Part shown: in pieces, positions 34,475 through 46,960 of the stretch | Layout: every line of letters begins with the position of its first letter | Position numbering within the stretch: the first letter of the stretch is position 1 | Source: Butyriboletus loyo | Taxonomy: Eukaryota > Basidiomycota > Agaricomycetes > Boletales > Boletaceae | Assembly (NCBI GenBank): GCA_038093515.1 | Contig: JBBPSI010000002.1 | Location: forward strand, 372,001-436,000 | Direction: 5' to 3' | Length of the DNA stretch: 64,000 bases | Notes under the pieces: generated by a model | Databases searched by the model: none | Seen by the model: the letters and a program-made list of their open reading frames with translations, nothing else | What the model was told of the DNA's origin: nothing | Position numbers and translations under genes: made by a program

Positions 34475-36869
34475 TGTCCCCCCATTCTAGCAGGCCGTCC
34501 AGCAGGCTGCCGTCCCGTAGCGGCACTCCCACTATAAGAGAGATGGTGCGTGCCATCACCGCTTGCCCTCCTCCCTATACATGCACCTTCACTTACCCCG
34601 CATCCCCTCTGTTGCAAATTTTGCGCACCAGGTACACGAAGTCATGAAACACTTCAGGCACGAAAAGGAATCCGAGGCTCACCAGGTATCTTCGCTCACT
34701 CCCCATCAGAATTTATCTCAGCTATTCTCCCAGATCTTTCGCCAGCAAGTTGGCCATCAGCCCAAGGGCTTTCTTCCAGAAACCGTCAACCCTGTCAGTC
34801 ACACAGTTCTATAATCTAACCATCCCTGATCTCCATCATCGTCATCACAGGATGAAGAAACTATCCCCGGCATCGAACATCCGGGTAGCACTGGCGTGAT
34901 CTACTGCTCCGATCGCGCAATGGCCAATGGCTTCAATTATGCCAACTCTCACGAATGGGCCAACCTCGGCCAGGGCGCGCCTGAAGTTGGGCCGATTCCC
35001 GATGCGCTTCCTCGTCCCGACTCGATTCCCTTGCCCGTCGATTCTTTGGAATATGCCCCTACAACCGGTGTTAAAGGTTCGCGATATGTTGTTCTCTCAC
35101 AACGTACTGATCAACCCCTGTCAAAGCACTTCGAGAAGCGGTCGCAAATCTGTACAACCACACATACCGCGAGGGAAAAGTCAGTCAGTATACATACGAG
35201 AACGTCTGTATAGTCCCAGGTGGTCGTTCTGGATTGTCCCGTGTCGCTGCTGTCATCAGCGATGTCTATTGTGTATGTATGTTGACTTACTTTCCAATGT
35301 TATCGCTAAACAACCATAATCCATAGTCCTATCAGATTCCGGACTACACTGCTTACGATCAAGTTTTGAGCGCGTTCAAGCGCCTCGTTCCTGTCCCGAC
35401 AGTGTGAGTCCGTTTGCGATGCCCGGTAGCTGGCTGGCTGATCCTTCCTAGTCTTGATCCCAAGGTCTATCTCCATCGGATCCTGCTCACCAACAGTGCT
35501 GATACTTTTTCAGGATAAATACCGCCTCGATATTGACCAGACCAAGGTATGTTCAGCGAGGGTTCTTTAATGACTTGACCCAACGATCGCCATCAATAGA
35601 AAGATATCCGTACCCAGGGGCTCGCCGTCATCATCGCGTCGAATCCACGAAATCCGACAGGACAAGTCATTGCGTACGTCAAACAATGTCTGTGAGGGCT
35701 CTACCTCATGTCCAAGAAACGTTTAGCGGCAAGGATCTCAAAGAACTCGTGGCCCTTAGCAAGGAGGGAACAACTCTCATTCTCGACGAGGTTCGCTGCA
35801 CATTCTTTGCTTGAGATACTATCTATCAGCTCACCCGGCATTCCACACGCAATACCGTCACAGTTCTACTCCTGGTACATTTATCCTGAGCACGAGCGAG
35901 ATTTTGGAAAATCCATCTCCTCAGCCGAGTACGTAGACGACGTCAACACTGATCCAGTCGTCATCATCGATGGACTCACGAAGGTCGGGAGAGTTACTGT
36001 CACTCGTGACATGTTGCTAAACGGAACCGGCAGAACTGGCGGCTCCCTGGCTGGCGTGTATGTTGGGTTATGGGGCCAAAGAACTTGATCACAGCACTTT
36101 CTCAGTCCGGTCAGTATGCCAATCGGAGCCCGCAGCGTTCCTTACTGAAAATAGGCTAGGATCCTTCTTGGATGGTGGAGCGAACCACCCGTATGCCATA
36201 TTTTGTTATCTTTATCCTGGCACTGACATTTACCCAGTATGCAACTCGCTGCTATTCCCCTTTTAGAGCCCAATCACGTAGCACACGAAAAGGTAATCTT
36301 TGTTGGCCATCTGCGCCTCGTCAAGTGGTTTACTCTCCCGTGATCCATCAGAGAGCGCTGCAGAAGCATTTCAAAGCAAAGCGCGACCATGTGCTCAAGC
36401 GGCTTCATGATCTTCACCTCGACGTAGATATCCCACCCCAAGCGACCTTCTACATCTGGCTCAACTTAGAGAAGCTTCCTCCACCATTGAATAATGGCTT
36501 GGTTGGTTCCTACACCTGCTTGGATAATATGCTATATAAATACCTTTCTTAGACGTTCTTTGAAGAACTCCTGAAGGAAAAGTCCATTGTGATCCCCGGC
36601 ATCTTCTTCGATATAAACCCAGCTCACCGCAGGAATTTGTTTAATTCCCCCTGTCATCACTTTGTACGCTTGTCTTTTGGACCTCCTCTGGAGGACGTTG
36701 ACAAAGGTGTGTGTAATATGATTGTTTCACACTGGAGCTGACCGTGCCGCGACGATTTCTAGGCCTTGATGCTATTGAGAGAGTGCTCAAGGCTGCGAGG
36801 AAAGAAGGCACTAAGAAATTCGGCCACAGTTACAAGAAGAGTCTGGAAGCGGCGCCCATGCAAATCTAG
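34475..36869 (+). CDS. Class I/II pyridoxal-phosphate aminotransferase
   Basis: Fold-type I PLP enzyme; substrate not determinable from sequence. Segments in order: VHEVMKHFRHEKESE, NLGQGAPEVGPIPDALPRP, ALREAVANLYNHTYREGK, IVPGGRSGLSRVAAVI, PDYTAYDQVLSAF, IIASNPRNPTGQVI, LILDEFYSWYIYPE (Asp and Tyr for the cofactor), and IDGLTK with the PLP lysine, joined to NWRLPGWRVCWVMGPKN. The C-terminal domain reads QATFYIWLNLEKLPPP and HFVRLSFGPPLEDVDKG, with the substrate-carboxylate Arg. About 13 introns; one exon is only 13 nt (35452-35464, encoding LDPK). Length about 470 residues. Start is the ATG before a Ser/Arg-rich leader, possibly cytosolic. Confidence 0.88.
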
Positions 36870-36995
36870 TTGCCGAAGTGAATGAGAGGCGGAGGTACAA
36901 TGTATGGATGCACTGGCCAGTACGAAAGTCTAGACTTGAAGTTGGACGTTGTATAGACATAAAAGGTACATGAAGTGTTCACTGTTCAATATTTA

Positions 36996-39616
36996 TCATC
37001 GTGATGGATCAAATGGTGCAAAAGCCTCTTTGAACATTTCAGCATCCACCTTGTCTTCCTCCTCTGAAAGAATGCATGTCTTCCAATCCAGCCTATGCAT
37101 AATGTTCAGGAGAGACACCAACACTTTTCTACGATAGTGCTCTAAGAGGCCCATTTTGACAATGACTTGTTGTAGTGGTACGTACCTCCCAAACTGAACG
37201 CTGAAGGGAATATCGTCTTTGATGAGATGGATCAATTTACGCCCATCTGGAAGATCGACACGGAAGTAGCTTCGTGCGCCACCGGCGGAGGCTTCCAAAG
37301 CACCATCAGCATCCGACTCAAAGTCTATTCCCAGGCCACGGCCCTCTTTGAGGAAAGCAGCCTCGACTTCGTTTTGCAAAGAAATAGGAACAGGCACAGC
37401 TTGAACATGTGCGTGACCTCCCTTCGCGCTCAACCGAGCAACTTCGTAGAATACAGGCACAGCACCGTGTTCAGCGAAGAGGCCTCGAAGAGCAGCTTTG
37501 TACCTGCATTGAGTCTGATGAGAACGAAATTCAGTCGAGAGGCCGAACACTAACCTCTCCGTTTCATCAAGAATGGGCGGTGAAATGTCAGTGGGAATTG
37601 TGTTGTATGTGGGTTGATGACAGATTGGCACAATCAGGACATGGCCACCTCCCGGAACACGAGCGACATTACACTCGTCTGGAGCCGATTGTGTTGGAAT
37701 AATCTGCCCTTTCGGGAGCGTTAAGTAGCACTCGGTACCAATCGAGACAATCAGGTGTTTCCTGTCAGTGGATCAGGAATGGAGTTGACCGTTTTTGTGG
37801 TCTCTTACGCCAGATTTGGGTTTGACAGGCAGAACCAACACTCCTCCGCTACATGAACGTCATAAGTAGGGAAACAAAGGTGAAGAGAACACGGAGCATA
37901 CGTCCAATCTCCTTCGGTGGTCTTCTTTTGCCACCCTGCCCGTGTGGCCCACGTTGATTCGCCACTGGACAATCAGCTACATAATGCAATTCACTCCCAC
38001 AAGCGCGGCACACGTATCCTTCACGTGGTTTGCGGCCTCCAGTGTCCCCTACGGCATGTCTGGTCGGACAGTCACGAACGAGGTGTCCAGGGATGTTGCA
38101 GATCTTGCACAAGTACCCTTCTGGAGGTTTCGATCGTTCGGGACAATTGTCAATGAAATGCTGACTATCACTTGAGCTGTCTCCTCCTCTATATCAAGGA
38201 AAGGCTAACCTCGGTCGATTGACATCGCTTGCACTTGTATCCGATGGGTGGGTTGCTGGTTCGTCCATCCGGCATTTCTGTTGATAGCGGTAACAGGGAG
38301 GTGTGGAAACTATATAGTAACGTAAAAACCAACCTGGCCTAGGACGCTTAGGATGGTGGAAATTCCCGAAAATGAAGTTTTCTCCTTCGGTGGTTTCATG
38401 AATTCGTTTCGGCAGACGAGAGGCAGCTTCGGCGAACGGATTTTTTGTGATGTTGCTTGGGCGTTGTGTTGCAGTTGTTGATGGCGCGATGGAAAACGCG
38501 TAAAACCACTGGCGAAATGTAAATCATCACACATATCTTTACAAGCTGGTCAACGAACCCTTTGTTTATGGCCGGTGTGTTCTTCTCTACCAAATGCACC
38601 AAGGTTCACGAAGCGAGCAACTCTCCCAGACTCGTCATCCCAAGCAAAGGGTTCTCGTTCCCAGAACTTCGGGGAAGGCCCAGCACGAGCGGCGAAATGA
38701 TATCTCGGCTTTATCTTTCGAATAACATCATCAAGAGGCGGGGAACCGGGATGTTCGGGCTCAAGTGGAGGGAGAGGTAAGGAACTATGTGATGTGATGG
38801 AAGCTGGCCAGTCATTAGTGATAAAGATGTCGATAAGCTGTGAAGTGGATGCGGCGTCACGAATTGCAGCAAGAGAGCCATAGTTGTATCCCGCCCCTGT
38901 GCTCAGAGATTTATTCATCGTATTTGAGAGGAGCCGTTCCACCGTATGTGTCGTGTAAAATGGTGAAGCAAACCCCTATGAGTCCTACGTCAGGGTACCA
39001 GGCTACACCAACGAGGGGTGCGTACGGGAGGACCATCAGAAGAATCATAAATACCAGGGTTATATATGCCACCCAGACAGGCAATCCTCAGACCATGAGC
39101 TGTGGAGACCACTCCGGACTTGTCTATCCGGGATTAGGGCTTGGCTTGATAGGTCGTGTATTTCAAAACTTACTTAAAAGAAAGACATCCTTACATAGCT
39201 GTCCACCAGTTCGAGCATATTGTTCTATAACAGATTCTGGGAGTGGATTCTCTCCTTGCATGATATAACATCTTAGGGGAGCTACGAAGGTATGAAGTCA
39301 GCGTACGCGGAATACAAGACATGGGTGAGTCATGCCTTGGAGGGTTCCGTTCAGTAACTCTACGATCTGACTTTGACTGTCACTCCCAGTACCGTGTTCT
39401 TGAAGTGGACCGAAAAAGTCGCCCAAGCAAAGGACACAATCAAACTTGCCATGTTTTGCGTCAATAGTTTGGATCTTGGAAAAGAGATTGCGTATTGAAC
39501 CAAGAGCAGAACCCACGGTCAGTCTAGAGAGCAATTATATCTTCGCATCGCACGCGACGAAGGCAAGCTTACATTTTCACGGGCGCCGAAAGCTGAGCCG
39601 TCGAGGCGGATGCCAT
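36996..39616 (-). CDS. DRN1: CWF19L1/DRN1-type protein with CCHC zinc knuckles
   Basis: Related to the debranching-enzyme-associated factor Drn1/CWF19L1, linked to intron lariat turnover. The first exon MASASTAQLSAPVKI joins to LTVGSALGSIRNLFSKI and FDCVLCLGDFFGP, the metallophosphatase-like N-terminal domain that lacks a full catalytic set in this family. The middle has a basic linker with three CCHC knuckles: CKRCQSTEHFIDNC (split by an intron), CKICNIPGHLVRDC and CRACGSELHYVADC. The C-terminal part carries the CwfJ HIT-like block HAHVQAVPVPI and the CwfJ C-terminal block YFRVDLPDGRKLIH, ending FAPFDPSR. About ten introns. Its start lies 68 bp from the divergent NECAP start. Confidence 0.92.
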
Positions 39617-39684
39617 TGAAAATTAGTCGTACGTGCCAGTGTGGACTGGCACTTGGACTGCCTGCTGACATAAACCACCACCCT
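39617..39684. promoter_or_regulatory. Very short divergent promoter, DRN1-like/NECAP
   Basis: Only 68 bp separate the two start codons, so both 5' leaders and core promoters must overlap each other or the neighbouring first exons. Confidence 0.5.
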
Positions 39685-40561
39685 ATGGACTCACTCGAGC
39701 ACGACATTCTATCCGTCCTCTATATCGCGCGAGAAATTTCAGGTCTTTATATATTTGCAAGTCTGGGACATGGCTCACGTACAACCTCTAGTGTACAAAA
39801 TCCCCTCGCTAAGGGCGAACGAAGGCCATCGTGCTAATGACTGGGGAGATCTCGCAGATCCACTGTGGAAGGGCAGATTGCGCATCGTCGAGAAGGCTGG
39901 AACTGCCACTCTACTCTTCGAGGATTCGCAGACCGGTAAGCTAGTCGTCAGATCGCAATCACTTTATTCACGCCCACGACACTAGGCGAGCGTGAGTGCA
40001 CGCAAGTCGAGAATGTACCTAGCTCAGCTGTTCTGCAGAGTTTGCTCGCGCCGATTACAATCCAATGAAGCCGTCCGTTGACGCTGTGCTGGATTCGTCC
40101 CGTTACTTTGTCGTGAGGGTGGAGGACGCCGGAAGGAAGGCATACATTGGCATGGGATTTGCGGAACGTACAGATAGCTTTGATTTCAGTGAGTCTATCA
40201 GTAACACCATCACCCTGTTCGGCTCAGAGCCCGCGTCAGACGTTGCTTTGCAAGACTTTACCAAGTAAGCAACGAAAGAAACTGCAAGTTGTTACACGTT
40301 TTGACAGCTGCGGGTATTTATAGGCGTGCCAAAGCAGCATTAAACCCACCCAGCCCCACAGCGGACACACCGTCCCCTCACATACCCCCAGGCCCAAAGA
40401 AGGACTATTCTTTGAAGGAAGGTCAGACTTTCTCCATCTCAATTCCTGGGAAGAGTAGCAGGTCGGGCGGTACATCACTCCTGACATCTTTTGGGACTGG
40501 AAACACAAGTAGTAGCGGCGGCATTCCGCTTCTGCCTCCTCCCCCTGGGAGAGCGAGCTGA
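39685..40561 (+). CDS. NECAP-like adaptin-ear-binding coat protein
   Basis: Clathrin-coat accessory protein of the NECAP family, acting in endocytosis. It starts MDSLEHDILSVLYIAREIS, then across an intron VYKIPSLRANEGHRANDWGD and WKGRLRIVEKAGTATLLFED, the PHear-domain core. Later segments are YFVVRVEDAGRKAYIGMGFAER and the variable tail. The C-terminus is rich in Pro, Ser and Gly (GGIPLLPPPPGRAS), as usual. Introns at about 39749-39810, 39934-40038, 40191-40245 and 40266-40323. Length about 230 residues. It lies 128 bp before NFS1 in the same direction. Confidence 0.92.
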
Positions 40562-40689
40562 TGTAATATTAAATTACGTAATGTCATGTGGTATTCCGAA
40601 TGCCTGCGGGTCATCGCGGCGAAAGCATCCTTCTTGTCGCGGACCACCATCTCCTCTCGGGAAGCTTTTGTGACTTCCTCTCATTCGGA

Positions 40690-42674
40690 ATGCTGTCGAG
40701 ACTACCACCCAGCACGGCCGCAAATCTGGCCAGACGTTCTGTCAGATGGGCTATCGTTGGCCCGCGAAGAGGGCTAGTTCAGCCCTCCGGTGCAGACAGA
40801 GCTAGGATCGTCGACGTTCCTCCTTCTTACAAGGAAGGGCACTTCGCACCTCGCCCAGGTTCGCCTTTCTCTGCATTGTCTCGTTTCCTGCTGCATCAGT
40901 TCATCTTCAGACATGCTTGGGTTCAAGCTTGCAACTCCCACTCGTGAGAACGATGCAACGCAGAAGACACGGCCCATCTATCTCGACATGCAGGTAAGGG
41001 AGGGAAGTGATGGCATTAGTTGTGCCGTTTGCTCACTATATTCAGGCTACTACCCCTGTTGACCCTAGGGTTCTCGATGCAATGTTGCCGTATCTTACCG
41101 ACCTGTATGGTAATCCCCACAGTCGCACTCATGCGTATGGATGGGAGGCTGAACAAGCGGTTGAGGATGCCCGCAAGGTGAGTCTCATCGTCGAATACTT
41201 GTTGGTTTATCTCATCGTTGGGTTCAGCATATCGCAGACCTCATCGGTGCCGAGCCTAAGGACATCATCTTCACCTCTGGGGCTACGGAGAGCAATAATA
41301 TGGTCATAAAAGGGGTGGCGCGGTTTAATAAGGAGAAGAAAAAGCATATCATCACCACCCAAACTGTAAGTTGCTTGGCCCCCACAGTGCGTATGATATC
41401 ACTTATCATTGTCTTCCAGGAACACAAATGCGTATTGGATTCCTTCAGAAAACTTGGTGAAGAAGGATTCGATATGACGTATCTACCGGTCCAGTCGAAT
41501 GGGGTCATTGACCTGAAGACCCTCGAGGCTGCTATTCGTCCGGACACCTCGCTAGTCTCCATCATGACGGTAAATAACGAGACTGGTGTCATTCAGCCAA
41601 TGAAAGAGATTGGCACAATCATCAGGAAGCATCGTGGTGTGTACCTTCACACGGATGCAGCGCAAGCTGTCGGGAAAATCCCGATTGATGTCAATGAGGC
41701 AAACATTGACCTCCTGAGTATCTCCGGTCATAAAATCTATGGTCCGAAGGGCGTTGGTGCTGCTTATGTCCGGCGACGACCGCGAGTCCGGCTTGAACCG
41801 ATTCTAAGCGGGGGTGGACAAGAACGCGGGTTGCGCAGTGGCACTTTACCTACGGCACTTGCGGTCGGATTGGGCGAGGCAGCACGGATAGGGAAACTGG
41901 AGATGACAGTGAGTACATTTCTTCGTCGATCAAAGATGAAAATTGCACACTTGCCATTTGGGGTAATCAAGCGGCCATTGACCAACATCGTTGACTGCCG
42001 GCTTGGTGATGACTTTTGTGTGCAGGGGTACTGACCGTGATTCACCTGAATTATTCATTTTTCTTTCTCTAATGCTTACTGGCAATTTTACAGAGAGACC
42101 ATGCCCGAATACGACAACTAGCGGACCGTCTGTTGCATGGGATTAATTCCCAGGTTGAGCATATCGTTCGTAATGGAGATGTCAACGGCTATCCTGGCTG
42201 TATCAACCTATCTTTTTCGTATGTAGAAGGCGAGAGCCTTCTGATGGCTTTGAAAGTGAGTGCTTCGGATCTTTCTTACGCTGCTCACGAAGTTACACCT
42301 TTGCGCAGGATATCGCATTGTCGTCCGGTAGTGCCTGCACTTCAGCATCGTTGGAACCATCCTACGTACTTCGTGCGCTTGGTACGTATACTCGATGCTA
42401 CTGATAGGTTTTCTATTAATGCCGGTATTTGTTCAGGGGCGGCCGAAGATATGGCACACTCTTCTTTGCGATTTGGAATTGGGCGGTTCACCACTGAGGC
42501 GGAAATTGATTTCGTTGTCAACCGTATCGTCCGTGTTGTCAATCGCCTTCGGGATATGAGGTCCGCAATTTTAGTTTGTCTGCCTTGGCTTCTACTGACA
42601 TGCATCTTAGTCCGTTGTGGGAAATGGTGCAAGAGGGAATTGATATCAACTCCATCAACTGGTCACAGCATTGA
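40690..42674 (+). CDS. NFS1: Cysteine desulfurase, mitochondrial
   Basis: PLP enzyme that takes sulfur from cysteine for iron-sulfur cluster assembly and tRNA thiolation. The N-terminal about 30 residues ([20 protein letters not shown]) are a clear mitochondrial presequence. Blocks: [78 protein letters not shown] (PLP lysine), [16 protein letters not shown], and [17 protein letters not shown] with the catalytic Cys. It ends [18 protein letters not shown]. About ten short introns. Length about 480 residues, normal for fungal NFS1. Expected partners ISD11 and ISU1 are not in the window. Confidence 0.97.
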
Positions 42675-42886
42675 TATCATCGAGGATGATATACTTGTGT
42701 GGTTATTGAGATTGCTCCGAGTCTTAGTTATTCTATGTGTACAATTGGTTCGAACTGTCGATTTCTGCTCGCAAAGGATGTTAGAATTCATGCGTAATGT
42801 AAGCGGGTTTCCGCCACTGTGCACGGACCCTTAAAGTCAATGAATTCGAACTCAGACAATTTTCGTCTTTTCCAACTGTTACCACC

Positions 42887-44251
42887 ATGGCCAGACGTCT
42901 TTATCTTGGTAGTAAGTCTGCTCAATGTGTCTGCACATGTGCTATACATCCAAGGTTTCGTTCAATAGGACTCCCTCCCGATGCTCGTTCAGATGATGTG
43001 GCAAAATTCTTCGACGGTTATGGCCGCATCGTGGACTGCCGGGTCATGACCGGTGAGTTTCGTCATCTAGGCTGCGTTTCCATTTCTCAAAGCAAACTAT
43101 CAGGGTTTGGTTTCGTCGAGTTTGAAAATTCAAGGGTGAGTTCGCCCGTCGGAGTTTGCTTTGCCCTGTTAAGCTGGTTCCAGGACGCCGAGGATGCCGT
43201 GCATCATTTCAATGGTAAAATGTTCATGGGCGCGAAGTGAGTGCTATCCTTAATTGTTCTGCGTGACCGTTTCATCACCATAGCTAGCATCGTAGTCGAG
43301 TTTGCCAAGGAGAGTCGACCTCGTCGAGACGTGTATGAAAGTGATCGAGGCTATGGGTATGTTCTAGCTGTTGACCGCCTCTACCTATACTTAATCCCAT
43401 TTTCTAGTGCTCGCTCCCGGAGACCTCCGGGCATTAGGTTGATTGTATCTGGCATTTCTCGCGACACGAGCTGGCAGGTGAGTACAGATTGAATTAGTGA
43501 TCACGGCTTTGGACTTCCTTGAAGGTCCCACGATTCATCGTGAATGGTGGTTCCTTTATTATATCTTAACAATCATGGCTCTCAGGACCTCAAGGATTTT
43601 GGTCGTGAGGCGGGCAGTGTTTCCTTTGCGGATATTGATCGCGACTCGCCTGGTCAAGGGTACGCCAAGCCATCCTTGTGCCTCCCTGTCTCATTCAGTC
43701 AACCTTTAGTGTTCTCGAGTACCTGTCTCGTGATGATGCAGACCGTGCCGTGAAAGAATTAGACGGTAAAGATCTCCGTGGAAGGCCAGTTCGAGTTGCA
43801 TATGACGATACGGTTTGTATTCATCATCAAACCAGTTGGTTTGATTCATTGACATTTATCATTGCAGCGCGGTGGGCCTGATAACTATCGACGGGATGAC
43901 CGTCGTGAAGAGCGACCTGTCCGTGATGACCGACACAGGGAAGAACGGCCCTTTCGTCGCGAACGATCAAGGTCACCTCCTCGTCGTGCCGAATTCGATG
44001 ATCGTCGCCCCAGGTCTCCACCTCCCGGTAGGAGAGATTATGAAGAGAGAAAACCTGCAGGGTACGATGATTACCGGCGGGGAGGCTATGATGATGACCG
44101 CAGAGTCCCTGATTATTATTATGACCGTCGCAGGGATGACTCTGACTACAGGCGACGTGACGATCGTGGAGGCAGGCGCGATGAAAGGGACGATCGGTAC
44201 GACGATAGAGCTATGAGGCATGCCAATGGCGACGGTGGATGGGCGCGTTAA
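42887..44251 (+). CDS. SR-family splicing regulator with SRSF1-like pseudo-RRM
   Basis: RNA-binding protein with two RRMs and an Arg/Asp/Ser-rich tail. RRM1 has RLYLGGL (RNP2, joined across an intron) and GFGFVEFENS (RNP1). RRM2 begins RLIVSGISRDTSWQ, joined to DLKDFGREAG, so it contains SWQDLKD, the signature heptapeptide of the pseudo-RRM in SRSF1-type SR proteins. The tail of about 130 residues is rich in RDD, RRE and RSRSPP units plus Tyr. The intron within SWQDLKD and at least seven others are short GT-AG. The predicted role is constitutive and alternative splicing in the nucleus. It converges on TBCE. Confidence 0.93.
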
Positions 44252-44798
44252 AGGACATGTGGTCGTCGTTCGTGGACTACACCGAGCGACACTCGTGCAT
44301 TATGGTCTGGCGATTTCGTTTAGCGAATGGTCGGCTCGAGCTTTGGCTTTGGCGTGTTATGGGACGAGCCGAACAGCTGTACTTAGTGGTCGAAACCCGT
44401 TGGTCCGTATTATCGCGCCGTTAGGATAAGGTCGCTCGTCTGGATTTTGGACCCATTCCGATTGGAGGTCACGATCTACAATGTCCTGAGTTTCCAGATT
44501 CGGTTTACCGTCCATGTCCTTCTGCGCACCAAGACTGGTTTCAATGCCCCAGGCACGGTATGCACCACCCACCACTCAGAGATGAATTTCGGCCTATTTT
44601 TGCGTGTGCGAGGCGATTCGTTCCCGGTAGTTGCTTCCCGAACGCGACTTAAACTCTGTTCGTAACCAAGGTACGTATATTCCTGGGCTGGGCTGGGTTA
44701 ATTGTATCATTGACGAGTGCCTCTGAGGATGTCGAATGCGGCTGTGGGCGTCCTGTGTTTGACACCGGTACTTTGGTGAGGAATCCAAAACCAGTACG
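44252..44798. other. Intergenic, convergent 3' regions
   Basis: 547 bp between the SR-protein and TBCE stop codons. Short open frames are present, but none has a recognisable motif. Confidence 0.5.
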
Positions 44799-46806
44799 CT
44801 ATTGTATTTCTTGTGTATAGACCACCAAATGTGTCCCGTTTTCAATTCCATACCATTCCAAGTTGTGTGCATCGTTGCTCAATGGAACATAGCCATCGCG
44901 TAGCTTCAGCCACACTTGTACAGCCTCACGCGTGGGGTGCGAAATCTTGAGGGACTTGATGAGCTTCAGTCGGAGGACGCTCAGCGTCATGCTTTTCAAA
45001 ACCCTGAGCGAAATGGGTGGACCAATCGTGTTCATTGGGTCGTGCAGGTTGGCTGGGCTCTTGGCAGATCGCTGAACGATGACACCTGTGAACGTTGAGT
45101 ACTCTCCGCAGAGGCACAACGCGGACATTCACTTAGTAGATGCTTGCTCAGTTTATCCTCGTGCTCGCTTTGGGGCGATGACTCGGCGGGGCGACCGTGC
45201 TCTACCGGGGATGAAGCACCGTAAGTGATTCGGACTCTGATCGGCCCCAGGGCCTGATTGAACTCACTGCCACACAGAGCAATCCATTGAGGGTGTTCCT
45301 GTGCTTTCTCATAGTCACTCCCAGGAACGTGCTTTGAAATAAATGAGAGGTAAAATAGCTCGCAGTCGGTTCGCTCTCGGACAGAGATCTAAACGATCTG
45401 GTACCTGAGCATGTGTGAATAGGTTCCGAATGGCGTCGTACCATAGTCGAGTCAAGAGCTAACAAGGAAGGAATCTTGGCTATAATGAGCTGTCGGGCGT
45501 GTCTGGCGAAACTAGTGTCTGGCGGTATGCACCTCAATGGTCAACATCAGGAATAACGTCAACATTCACCATACCTTCGGTCAGCGAATTACCGACCACT
45601 CGTAGAGATTCGAGGTTGGGACACCATCCCTGTAACGCATCCATGTGTTGCCATTGCCCAAGGTCATTCCCTGACAGGACAAGGTCTCTGATGCCCTGAA
45701 GAGGGGAGGACGCCGAGCTGAGAGGCGGGATGGAGCGAATGCCGTTTCCGGAGAGAATTAACCGTCGTAAGCTAAGACAGCGTCAGTGCCACCAGTGAGT
45801 AATCATCGCAACCATACGTGGTGAAATCGCGTAGTGAATTGGCTGTTTGTATCCAATCGTCGAGGAGATTTCCTTCAAAGTTGAGGGACACAAGTTCTGG
45901 AACAGCTGACGAAGATCGAGCACTCAGGGATTCGAGATAGTTGTGACCCAGTTCCACAGATTGTAAACTCGTCATGAATTGCGCAACATCCCTGAACTCT
46001 GCCCAGGAGATGAGTGTACTATTCAGTTGGAGCTCGCGAAGACGTGAAAATGCCAGGGTTGGAAGTTCATGTTCCAGTGGCAAAAAACGGTTCCGGCTGT
46101 GTCTCTGGTAAACCGGCTGGCTCTCGTTCGCCATATAAACACTCACTTCAACGCCAACCTTTCCAAGTGGGGCAGTTCAGCAGTTATGCCTACTATAGCC
46201 TTCCAAGTAACTAGCAAACTCGCGGACAAGTCGAGACCGCGGATATCTTTCTGATGTTCAGACATGTAACGCGAGCAAATAGCCACTGATCTCACTCGGA
46301 CAAGTTGCAAGAATGTCACCCTTGGCGTCGCCGGTGGCCACTAGCTCGTAGTCAAGACTCACCTCTTGAAGGCGACCCAGATTACTAAGGTTCCGTCTAA
46401 CCTTATCAAGGCTGACTGCTTCTACCTCTATGGCGCCGTTGGAAGATCCGAGGACAACTTTTTCGAGAGTATCGGAACCGTGTTCGGCTTCAACGTACTT
46501 GGCTGTGAGCGCGGTCAGGAACGAGCGCCCGAAAGACAAAGGGGCAAATGGACGGATGAAAGACCCGGCATTCGGTATGCTTCCGATAGAAAATCAATTG
46601 CACTGGTAAGATGATCAGAGCAAGAAGGCGTACCGGCAGTCGAAGTACCGTTTCCCGTCCTTGACGCCGTCATGTCGTCCACGAGCGGGATCGTCCCATT
46701 CCACGCCGTACCATAGGCCGCCTGTGTCCGTGACAAGGCCGATGTATTTAATTGTACCAAGGTGGCCGGGGCATACGTGGAACCTTGTTCCCGTAGTTAT
46801 GGACAT
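44799..46806 (-). CDS. TBCE: Tubulin-specific chaperone E (cofactor E)
   Basis: Folds alpha-tubulin and, with cofactors D and C, releases assembly-competent heterodimers. The N-terminal CAP-Gly domain reads GHLGTIKYIGLV, GLWYGVEWDDPARGRHDG and YFDC. A leucine-rich-repeat region follows, e.g. VSLDYELVAT, LRELQLNSTLISW and SLQSVELGHNYLESL. The C-terminal ubiquitin-like domain contains SLRVLKSMTLSVLRLKL and WYGIENGTHLVVYTQE. Domain order CAP-Gly, LRR, UBL identifies TBCE rather than TBCB. Start taken at MSITTGTR (46806); several introns of 45-60 nt. It is divergent from a mitochondrial hydrolase gene, 154 bp between starts. Confidence 0.94.
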
Positions 46807-46960
46807 GATCAAAGTATTGAATGAATTGAGGACTAATTATGTAATGGCTGTTCTCATACCCAAATTTTGCGGAACACCGAATTTATTTATACGGTGGCAC
46901 GAAATTGGCTGTTCAGACGTTGGAGCCACGCTCGGTCACTGGTTTACTCCATTCCACAGT
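46807..46960. promoter_or_regulatory. Shared upstream region of TBCE and HIBCH
   Basis: 154 bp between divergent starts, AT-rich in its first half and non-coding. Confidence 0.4.

Noticed and set aside
44600..44800. Short open frames between the SR-protein and TBCE genes as a possible small gene
   Set aside because: No conserved motif and position between two 3' ends; most likely untranslated sequence.
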